From Acidobacteriota bacterium (lineage in GTDB: Bacteria > Acidobacteriota > Polarisedimenticolia > Gp22-AA2), in NCBI GenBank assembly GCA_016202915.1, contig JACQNT010000032.1, forward strand, positions 1 to 19,725: a stretch of DNA of 19,725 bases, read 5' to 3'. Of this stretch, positions 14,301 through 19,725 are shown in pieces (the first letter of the stretch is position 1; the number at the start of each line of letters is the position of its first letter). A model generated the notes under the pieces. The model was not told where the DNA came from. It saw only the letters and a program-made list of their open reading frames with translations, and searched no databases. A program made the translations under genes and the position numbers.

Positions 14301-15121
14301 CCGTTTCCCCCGAGAACGAGGATCTCCCCTCTGCCGGAGCCCGAGGCATCTCCGACATGGCGGTGATAGGAGCCGGCGCGCGCGGCGGGAGGGACGGCGA
14401 TCCCGGCCGCCTCGATCAGGTCGTAGTAGAGGTTGAGAAAGGGCTGCCTGGACCGGCCCGTCGGGAGGAAGACGGGCAGCATGTCGCACGGCGCCAGGGA
14501 CACGATCGTCCCGCGGCGCATCAGCGCCCCCGCGCCCGGCCCGATGCGGCCGAAGACGAACAGGCTCCCTGCCAGCATGGCGCAGCCGGCGCAGGGGCCG
14601 GCGTCCCCCGCGACGACGATCGTCCCGCGCCGCATCAGGAAGCCGGCCATCTCCCCGGCGTTCCCCTCCACCAGGATCGCGCCGCGGTTGGCGCCGTGCT
14701 CGCGGCCCGGCAGGGGAGCGGCGAGATGGGATCCCGTGTCGCCCCGGATCCGCAGCAGCCCTCCGCACATCCCTTCTCCGGCGTAATCCCCGGCGTTCCC
14801 CTCGATGACGAGCGTGCCGCCGCGCATCCCCGACCCCGCCCGCGGCCCGACCGGTCCGCGCACCGTCAGCCGGCCGCGCGACATCCCCGCGCCGACGCGG
14901 GCCCAGAGCGAGAGATCCCCCTCGACCTCGATCTCCTCGGCCCCGTCACCCTCGACCTCGAGGAGGTCCCCGAGGTGCTCGCGCCGGTTCCCGACGAGGA
15001 CCTGCAGGTCCTCGGCCTCCCGCTGCCCCAGGCCGGCGATCCGATCCGGGCGGAGCGCGGATCCGTCCGCGGGGAGCCTCGCGCGCTCGGCCGACGGCTT
15101 CATCTTGAGAATCGTCGGCAT
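14297..15121 (-). CDS. fhcC: formyltransferase/hydrolase complex subunit C (FhcC)
   Basis: FhcC is the structural subunit C of the bacterial formyltransferase/hydrolase complex, homologous to FmdC/FwdC of formylmethanofuran dehydrogenase and to the glutamate synthase C-terminal beta-helix. The 274 residues contain the GXGXG-type repeats of a right-handed beta-helix: VGAGMSRGRLTVRG, RAGSGMRGGTLVIEGNAG and YAGEGMCGGLLRIRGDTG, followed by GANRGAILVEGNAG, GFLMRRGTIVVAGDAG and LMRRGTIV. They are spaced about 18-20 residues apart from position 70 to 205. The C-terminal LPTGRSRQPFLNLYYDLIEA is not repetitive. It starts three bases after the fhcD stop and overlaps mch by four bases. In the complex it would hold FhcA, FhcB and FhcD together; no catalytic role is expected. 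Confidence 0.95.
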   Translation of the reverse strand: MPTILKMKPSAERARLPADGSALRPDRIAGLGQREAEDLQVLVGNRREHLGDLLEVEGDGAEEIEVEGDLSLWARVGAGMSRGRLTVRGPVGPRAGSGMRGGTLVIEGNAGDYAGEGMCGGLLRIRGDTGSHLAAPLPGREHGANRGAILVEGNAGEMAGFLMRRGTIVVAGDAGPCAGCAMLAGSLFVFGRIGPGAGALMRRGTIVSLAPCDMLPVFLPTGRSRQPFLNLYYDLIEAAGIAVPPAARAGSYHRHVGDASGSGRGEILVLGGNG

Positions 15122-15124
15122 CCC

Positions 15125-16033
15125 CTACTCCCGTCCCAGGAGGGACATCAGATGTATTAGATGCTTGCCCAGCTTGCCGCCGTAGTTGCCCGCCGAGATG
15201 CGCACGATCCCGCGCCCGCAGGCGGCGCGGATCCCGGCGGCCATCGCGCGCTCCACGTCCTCCAGGGTCAGCCCGTCGATGACGATCTCCAGCGTCGCGT
15301 GGACGTCCCGGGGAAGGGCGGTCTCCACGGAGCGCCTGAGGGTGGGACAGTAGGGGGTGTTGGTCGAAGCGGTCAGTTTCCTGTATCTCGATCCGACCTT
15401 GCTGCCGCTCCGGACGATCCCGCCCGGGAAGGGAGCGATCACGCACGGCACCTGGCGGATCGCCGCGACGGCCCGCTCCGCCGCCTCGAGCGTGGCCTCC
15501 GGCGTTTCCCCCAGAACCAGGAAGTTGCCGCCCGCCACCCCCTTCCGGACGCCGAAGCGGCCCTCCACCACGAACTCCCCGTCCATGACGGGAACGCGCC
15601 AGAGGCGCCGGGGCCGTCCCGACACCAGCGCACCGTCGAGGACCTTGCTCACCTGGTGCCCGTCCCCGAAGAAACGCAGGAGGTCGCCGACGCGCACCGT
15701 CTCCTCCGACGGGAGGTCGTCGTAGCAGGCGGTGGTGGCGGCGGTCATCACGCACTGGCCGACGCGACGCATCAACTGGTCCTCCAGTGCCTCGGCCGAT
15801 CGGGCGAACAGGAGTGCCCGCACGCCCGGCCGGGCGTCCGGCGTCCGGCCCGGCTGCGGCCCCTCCAGACCCGCCTCGCAGCCGCAACCGATGACCGAGG
15901 TGGCGAACCCGGTCATCGCCTGGCCGGCGATCGTGGCCCAGCGCCTGGACTCCGCGGTGATCACGACCCGCGCGACGCGCATCGTGAACGCCTCCGCGTA
16001 GGTCTCTTCGATGAGAGTGCCGCCGATCTCCAT
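15125..16033 (-). CDS. fhcD: formyltransferase/hydrolase complex subunit D, formylmethanofuran:H4MPT formyltransferase
   Basis: FhcD, homologous to archaeal Ftr, moves the formyl group from formyl-H4MPT to methylofuran. The 302-residue length matches Ftr (about 297). Motifs: GGTLIEETYAEAFTMRVARV at the N-terminus, WATIAGQAMTGFATSVIGC (with GCGCEAG after it), RVGQCVMTAATTACY, LRFFGDGHQVSK, VVEGRFGVRKGVAGGNFLVL, APFPGGIVRSGSKVGSRY and ISAGNYGGKLGKHLIHL at the end, all conserved in the family. ATG 16033 was chosen because the conserved N-terminus begins there and the fhcA stop is only five bases upstream; the frame stays open far beyond as an antisense-like shadow of fhcA. fhcA and fhcC flank it, giving the order B-A-D-C. 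Confidence 0.96.
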   Translation of the reverse strand: MEIGGTLIEETYAEAFTMRVARVVITAESRRWATIAGQAMTGFATSVIGCGCEAGLEGPQPGRTPDARPGVRALLFARSAEALEDQLMRRVGQCVMTAATTACYDDLPSEETVRVGDLLRFFGDGHQVSKVLDGALVSGRPRRLWRVPVMDGEFVVEGRFGVRKGVAGGNFLVLGETPEATLEAAERAVAAIRQVPCVIAPFPGGIVRSGSKVGSRYRKLTASTNTPYCPTLRRSVETALPRDVHATLEIVIDGLTLEDVERAMAAGIRAACGRGIVRISAGNYGGKLGKHLIHLMSLLGRE

Positions 16034-16038
16034 GCCTT

Positions 16039-17679
16039 TCAGTCCCGCGGCCGCGCCGGGACCGCCTCGGCGCGCCGCAGCGCGCCCTCCGGCACGGGAT
16101 AGTCCTCGAACGCCACGGTCGTGTACGCCTCGATCTCCTCCCGGATCCCCTTCTCGAAAATGTCGCGCGCGCGGCCGGCGGCGCGCGGCGGCGCCGCGTG
16201 CAGCGTGCGCCCCCGGGTCTCCTCCACGATCTCCCCCTCGCGCCCCACGACGACGCCGTCCTTGATCACCATCACCGGCATGGCGAACATCGCCTCGATG
16301 TCGTCCGAAGGGTTGTACAGGACGATGTCGGCGTCGGCGCCCGGTCCCAGGTGGCCTTTGTTCGCGAGGCCCAGGGCGCGCGCCGGGCCGGCGCGGGTGA
16401 CGATGGCGATCTCGTCGAGGGTGTATTCGCGGTCGATCCCGGCGAGGATCGTCCTGTCCCTCGCGCCCGCGTGGACCCGGGCCAGGACGCCGGCGCGGAA
16501 GCGCCGGTCCATCAGCAACCGGATGATCGCGGGGTAGTTGGTGAACGCCCCGCCGTTCGGATGGTCGGTCGAGAGGAAGACGCGCCAGGGATCGTCCACC
16601 AGCAGGAAGATCTCGAGCCCGATCGCCCACTGCACGGCGGAAACCAGGTGGCTCTCGCGGTAAACGTGCGGCACGATGCCGCACCCGGTTTCGGCCTCGA
16701 GGTCCAGGTTGAACCATTTCCGGCCGGTGGCGCGGTGCAGGCGGTACTGGGCCGGCGCGTCGGCGGAGATCGTGACGGCGGGGCCGAAGACCACCTGTCC
16801 GACGTCGACGGTAGCGGCGGGATGGGAGTTGATCCAACCGGCCAGATCGGCCGCCCGGCTGCGCAGCCCCTTCGGCGTCCGTCCCCCGTAGCTGTGGAAC
16901 TGCAGGTGGGTGAAATGGACGGGGGACTGTTTCAGAGCTTCCATCGTCTGCAAGGAGAGCGCGGCGTTCCCCGGCAGGCCCAGCCCGTTCATGTGCAGGT
17001 GGAGCGGATGGGGGAGGCCCAGGCCGGAGATGGCGGAGGCCAGCGCCGCCATGATGCGCCGCGGGGTCACCCCCGCCACCTCGTCGTCCAGGCCGGGGCC
17101 GTGAGCCAGGGCGGTCGCCTTCGGGCCCGGCGCGCCGCCGGAGCCGACCGCGCCGCACTTCCATCCCTCCACCCCGCCGGGGTTGGCCGCCTTCACGGCG
17201 AAGCCGCGGGTCGCGTCCAGCAGCCAGGCGACGTACTCCCGCAGGCCGTCCAGCCTCGCGTCGCGGATGAAGCCCAGGGCGATCGCGTTGTTCCCCATCA
17301 GGATGTAGAGCCCCTTGTCCACGATCGGGATGGCGTCGAGATCGGCGTGGGCAGAGCGGGCCGCGACCGGCGCCACGGCCGCCTCCATGATCGTCGTGTA
17401 CCCCATGCGCGCGTAAAGCCGGCCCGTCTCGGAGAGCGTCGGGAGGTTGCGCCCGCCGTCCTCGGGACAGAGGAGGCGGGCCGCGCCGACGGCCGGCCCG
17501 GCGACATGGGTGTGCAGATCGATGGCGCCGGGCATCACGACCAGGCCGCGCGCCTGCACGACCGGGGCGGAGGCGGGGAGCGAGTCGACCACCTTGCCGT
17601 CGCCGACGCAGATGTCGCCGACCTCTCCCCGCCGGCCGTTCGCCGGGTCAACGATCCGGCCGTTCCGGATCCTGAGCAT
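16039..17679 (-). CDS. fhcA: formyltransferase/hydrolase complex subunit A (formylmethylofuran hydrolase)
   Basis: FhcA is an amidohydrolase that cleaves formylmethylofuran to formate and free cofactor; it is homologous to FmdA/FwdA, which runs the reverse reaction in methanogens. The 546 residues match the family. Metal-site features: H56 and H58 in GAIDLHTHVAG, K163 in GFAVKAANPGG (candidate for the carboxylated lysine), histidines in LHLHMNGLGLPGN (about 226-238) and VHFTHLQFHSYGG (254-266), and D372 in FLSTDHPNGGAFTNYP. IAIVTRAGPARALGLANKGH and GADADIVLYNPS near 430-465 are the usual amidohydrolase end. The start is ATG 17679, inside the end of fhcB (32-base overlap), and fhcD follows five bases after the stop. 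A dihydropyrimidinase-like role is excluded by the FhcB, C and D neighbours. Confidence 0.96.
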   Translation of the reverse strand: MLRIRNGRIVDPANGRRGEVGDICVGDGKVVDSLPASAPVVQARGLVVMPGAIDLHTHVAGPAVGAARLLCPEDGGRNLPTLSETGRLYARMGYTTIMEAAVAPVAARSAHADLDAIPIVDKGLYILMGNNAIALGFIRDARLDGLREYVAWLLDATRGFAVKAANPGGVEGWKCGAVGSGGAPGPKATALAHGPGLDDEVAGVTPRRIMAALASAISGLGLPHPLHLHMNGLGLPGNAALSLQTMEALKQSPVHFTHLQFHSYGGRTPKGLRSRAADLAGWINSHPAATVDVGQVVFGPAVTISADAPAQYRLHRATGRKWFNLDLEAETGCGIVPHVYRESHLVSAVQWAIGLEIFLLVDDPWRVFLSTDHPNGGAFTNYPAIIRLLMDRRFRAGVLARVHAGARDRTILAGIDREYTLDEIAIVTRAGPARALGLANKGHLGPGADADIVLYNPSDDIEAMFAMPVMVIKDGVVVGREGEIVEETRGRTLHAAPPRAAGRARDIFEKGIREEIEAYTTVAFEDYPVPEGALRRAEAVPARPRD

Positions 17680-18997
17680 GGGACGATCTCCGCAGCGCCT
17701 GCACCTGGAGCGTGATCATCTCCAGGACCGTCTCCTCGGCCGGGCCGGCCGGGGGCAGCCCGGCCGGCAGGGCGACGTGCAGGCCGTCGGCGCGCCCGGC
17801 GCTGCCCGGCGCCGAGATCCCCGGCACGGCGGTCTTGATGAATACATCCGCCTCGTCGAACCCCCGCGGCAACCGCGGCCCGATGGCGATGACCCTTGCC
17901 CGGCCGCGATCGCGGCGCCCCGGTCGATCGCTTTCCGGCCGCTCGCCCCGCGAGCGCGCCCCCACGAGGACGAGCGCGTCGGCGCGCCCCTCGCCGATCA
18001 TCCGCGCGGCGTCATGCTCCCCGGGACCGTACAGAGGAGTCCCGGAGGCGAACGACACCGCGCGTGGATACCCGCACGCCGCGGCGAGCGCCGCCATAGC
18101 GCCGGCCACGTTCCCCCCGGCGCCGAGCGGCCGGGCGACGCAGCGCGTGTGGCGGTTCAGGTCGCGCGCCAGGAGCGCCAGGCTGAGGGCGACCGCGTCG
18201 CCGCCCACTCCAGCCGTCGCCGCCGGGTCCCACAGGATGGCGGCGTAGCGCGCCCGCCTCAGCCGCTCCGCCGCCTGCCGCAGGACGGCGAGCGGCACCC
18301 CACCGATCGACTCGCCCACGGGCGAGATGTCGTTCACGAGGGCCCGCAGGGAGAGGGCAATTCCCAGGTCGCTCCCGGAGCACGCCGGCAGCACGAGGTC
18401 CGTCGCCCGGTGAGCCGCGCCGCCCGCAGCCAGATCGTCGCCCGCCCCGGCGGGCGGCGCCGCGGTCCCGGCCGGCACGATCACCACGACCCGCGCCTCC
18501 ATCCTGGCGCAAGGCGTCCGGGACGGCCGCTCGAAGAGGCGCGGGTGCGTGGCGCGCGGGTCGCAGCGCCACAGCAGGAGGAGATCCGCCCTGTTCCGGA
18601 TCTCACCGAAGGTCGCGCCCGGCAGGCCGAACGACTGAAGGGCGAGAAGGTCGGCGCCGGCGACGTCCGCGCCTTCGATGTCCACGGCACCGCCCAGGAT
18701 CGCGGCGAGGGCGGCGGCGCGCCGCGCCACCACCGTCGCGCTCCGTCCCAGCCCGTAGATGAACGGGGCCCGGGCCTCCTGGAGGATCGCGGCCGCGGCG
18801 CCGATCTTCTCCGACAGCGCGTCCCCGCCGGCCTCCCGGGGCGAGGGAAGGCCCGCGTCGCGGAAGGCGGCCGCCTCCTCCCGGCAGGCCGGACAGCCGC
18901 CCGTCACGCGCGTCGATCCGGCGTCCAGTATTTCGAGGGTCGTCGGGACGCACGGCAAGCCGCAGGAATTAGGCTGGACGCGGACCACCGTCGGCAT
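17648..18997 (-). CDS. fhcB: formyltransferase/hydrolase complex subunit B (FhcB)
   Basis: FhcB is the counterpart of the molybdopterin/tungstopterin subunit FwdB but works in a non-redox hydrolytic complex; in the characterised bacterial enzyme it lacks redox cofactors and has a structural or cofactor-tail-binding role. The 449 residues include PFIYGLGRSATVVARRAAAL, TFGEIRNRADLLLLWRCDPR, ATHPRLFER and ALSLRALVNDISPV, all family-typical. The place of the metal-binding cysteine in FwdB (a CHGP-like stretch) reads EGADVAGAD, without cysteine. Four N-terminal cysteines remain (C12, C16, C35, C38). ATG 18997 gives the standard start and sits six bases after a -10-like box; the frame is open 19 residues further with no conservation. 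It is the first gene of the leftward operon and overlaps fhcA by 32 bases. Confidence 0.94.
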   Translation of the reverse strand: MPTVVRVQPNSCGLPCVPTTLEILDAGSTRVTGGCPACREEAAAFRDAGLPSPREAGGDALSEKIGAAAAILQEARAPFIYGLGRSATVVARRAAALAAILGGAVDIEGADVAGADLLALQSFGLPGATFGEIRNRADLLLLWRCDPRATHPRLFERPSRTPCARMEARVVVIVPAGTAAPPAGAGDDLAAGGAAHRATDLVLPACSGSDLGIALSLRALVNDISPVGESIGGVPLAVLRQAAERLRRARYAAILWDPAATAGVGGDAVALSLALLARDLNRHTRCVARPLGAGGNVAGAMAALAAACGYPRAVSFASGTPLYGPGEHDAARMIGEGRADALVLVGARSRGERPESDRPGRRDRGRARVIAIGPRLPRGFDEADVFIKTAVPGISAPGSAGRADGLHVALPAGLPPAGPAEETVLEMITLQVQALRRSSHAQDPERPDR

Positions 18998-19003
18998 CGG
19001 GCG

Positions 19004-19033
19004 CTTGTACCACCGCCGGACGCGGCAGGTCAA
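19004..19033 (-). promoter_or_regulatory. candidate promoter of the fhcBADC-mch operon, placed for a leaderless mRNA
   Basis: On the minus strand, TTGACC (19033-19028), an 18-base spacer and TACAAG (19009-19004) are followed by only six bases (CGCCCG) before the fhcB ATG at 18997. A normal start seven bases after the -10 would fall on the A of the ATG. The -35 matches consensus at five of six positions and the -10 at four of six. No Shine-Dalgarno sequence precedes this ATG, which fits leaderless translation. Seen in sequence; function inferred. Confidence 0.5.
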
Positions 19034-19121
19034 TGATCCGCGTGCACGAGGCATCTCCGGGCACCAGAGGTGCCTCCGTCCGGGGCCGGCCGGACGCGTG
19101 GCCCCGTCCCGCTCCGGACCC

Positions 19122-19127
19122 TATATT
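19122..19127 (+). promoter_or_regulatory. possible -10 box upstream of the sensor gene
   Basis: TATATT (19122-19127) is one of the few AT-rich spots in the 207-base gap between fhcB and the right-edge gene. No good -35 box is visible 16-18 bases upstream. If real, it would drive the rightward sensor gene with a leader of about 70 bases. The rest of this gap shows only the fhcB promoter candidate. Confidence 0.2.
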
Positions 19128-19204
19128 GGGGCCCGTCGCACCCTGCCTGGGAGTCGGGGCCGGCCGCCGGCGCCGGAACGGGGGGCGGGCGATGGGGCCG
19201 CGCG

Positions 19205-19725
19205 ATGGCCGGAGAAAAAATCATCACATCGGACACGCACGAGACGCGGTGGCGGTGGGCCCCGGGCCTGCGCCACAAGCTGGTGCTTGCGGTGGGGCTT
19301 CTTCTCGCCGCTTCGAGCGCCGGCGTGATCGCCCTGTGCGCCGGGACGGTCCACGAGCGGGGCTTCGAGACGATGCGCCGGCGGGGCGTCGCCCTGGCGC
19401 GGCTCCTCGCCCTGGCCGCGGGCGACGCGCTGGAGGAGGGGCGCGCCGGGGCCGTGAAGCCCCTGCTCGACGGCGTCGCGGGTGACGGCGATCTGGTGCA
19501 CGTCGAGGTCCTCGATCGGGGGGGGAACGTCCTGGCCGAGGGCGGAGCGCCGGGCCGCCGCCCCGTGTACGCCCTGCGTGAGGGCGCGGCGAGGGTGCCG
19601 AGGGCCCCGCTCGCCCGGGGCGACCGTGCGGCCGACCTGCTGGGCGAGCCGCTCTACATCTTCACTTTCCCCGTGCGGCGTCCGGCCGCCGGGACCCTGG
19701 ACCCTCGGAGCCTCCCGCCGCCGGC
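19205..19725 (+). CDS. N-terminal part of a putative membrane sensor protein (histidine kinase-like), cut by window
   Basis: The frame is open from ATG 19205 to the window edge (173 complete codons). A charged N-terminus of about 24 residues is followed by one membrane segment, LVLAVGLLLAASSAGVIALC (about 26-45), then a region outside the cytoplasm with FETMRRRGVALARLLALAAG, AVKPLLDGV, DLVHVEVLDRGGNVLAEGG and GEPLYIFTFPVRR. The pattern 'long helix, alternating strand with DxxGxVLAEG, then return strand' is that of the input domain of many two-component sensor kinases with HAMP or GAF domains. No HAMP, kinase or receiver part is in the window, so the kinase assignment is a guess. Start choice is uncertain; codon use resembles its neighbours. 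It is divergent from fhcB and may or may not regulate the C1 operons. Confidence 0.55.
   Translation, partial: MAGEKIITSDTHETRWRWAPGLRHKLVLAVGLLLAASSAGVIALCAGTVHERGFETMRRRGVALARLLALAAGDALEEGRAGAVKPLLDGVAGDGDLVHVEVLDRGGNVLAEGGAPGRRPVYALREGAARVPRAPLARGDRAADLLGEPLYIFTFPVRRPAAGTLDPRSLPPP

Noticed and set aside
13336..14358. Upstream extension of the RimK-like frame across mch, giving a 654-residue protein
   Set aside because: The extension is a shifted-frame shadow of mch, low in complexity and without a homologous motif; only the part from about 13335 shows RimK features.
16034..17164. Upstream extension of the fhcD frame and the long opposite-strand frame over fhcA
   Set aside because: Both are shadows of fhcA, caused by third-position GC bias; fhcD homology begins at ATG 16033.
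17447..19036. Long rightward frame of 529 residues opposite fhcB
   Set aside because: Low-complexity Arg/Pro/His-rich translation typical of antisense GC-rich frames, with no motif; fhcB is well supported on the other strand.
1..19725. tRNA, rRNA, CRISPR arrays, insertion sequences, transposase remnants
   Set aside because: None seen: the window is almost completely filled with coding sequence of uniform GC-rich codon use, and no direct or terminal inverted repeats stand out by eye.

Overview
This is a very GC-rich bacterial segment, by eye about 70% G+C. It is almost entirely a gene cluster for C1 transfer on tetrahydromethanopterin (H4MPT) and methylofuran/methanofuran, the archaeal-type cofactors that some bacteria use to oxidise formaldehyde or to exchange C1 units with formate. 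Fae, MtdB and a non-redox FhcABCD complex are hallmarks of the bacterial form of the pathway, as in Methylobacterium/Methylorubrum, so the host is a bacterium, not an archaeon. The sequence alone does not fix the phylum. Gene order and the TatT-type TRAP transporter would fit an uncultivated soil or sediment lineage such as Acidobacteriota or Methylomirabilota, but that is a guess.

Layout. At the left edge, mfnB (furan synthesis for methanofuran) runs leftward out of the window. Divergent from it is a tightly packed rightward block of eleven genes (752-11455): fae, mtdB, an ATP-grasp gene, an SDR reductase, a dihydropteroate-synthase-like gene, a folB-like gene, a DUF447 gene, mptG (beta-RFAP synthase), and then the three genes of a TRAP transporter: tatT lipoprotein, dctP binding protein and a fused dctQM permease. 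Most junctions are overlaps or gaps of a few bases. From the right, a leftward block (18997 to 11407) encodes fhcB, fhcA, fhcD, fhcC, mch, a RimK-type glutamate ligase and a CitG-like triphosphoribosyl transferase. The two blocks converge and overlap at their 3' ends. At the right edge, a membrane sensor-like gene begins divergently from fhcB and is cut by the window.

Function. Fae condenses formaldehyde with H4MPT. MtdB oxidises methylene-H4MPT to methenyl-H4MPT, and Mch hydrolyses that to formyl-H4MPT. FhcD moves the formyl group to methylofuran, and FhcA, with B and C, hydrolyses it to formate. The other genes make the cofactors: MfnB for the furan; MptG, the DHPS-like protein, the FolB-like protein and probably the SDR and CitG-like enzymes for H4MPT; and the two ATP-grasp ligases for amino-acid or glutamate attachment.

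Most notable points: a complete TatT/DctP/DctQM (TPAT-type) transporter translationally coupled to the H4MPT biosynthesis operon, with its binding protein lacking the usual carboxylate-binding arginine; a CitG-like enzyme that could form the ribosyl glycosidic link of H4MPT; and similar TTGACC-N18 promoter candidates in front of fae and fhcB, the latter placed for a leaderless transcript.
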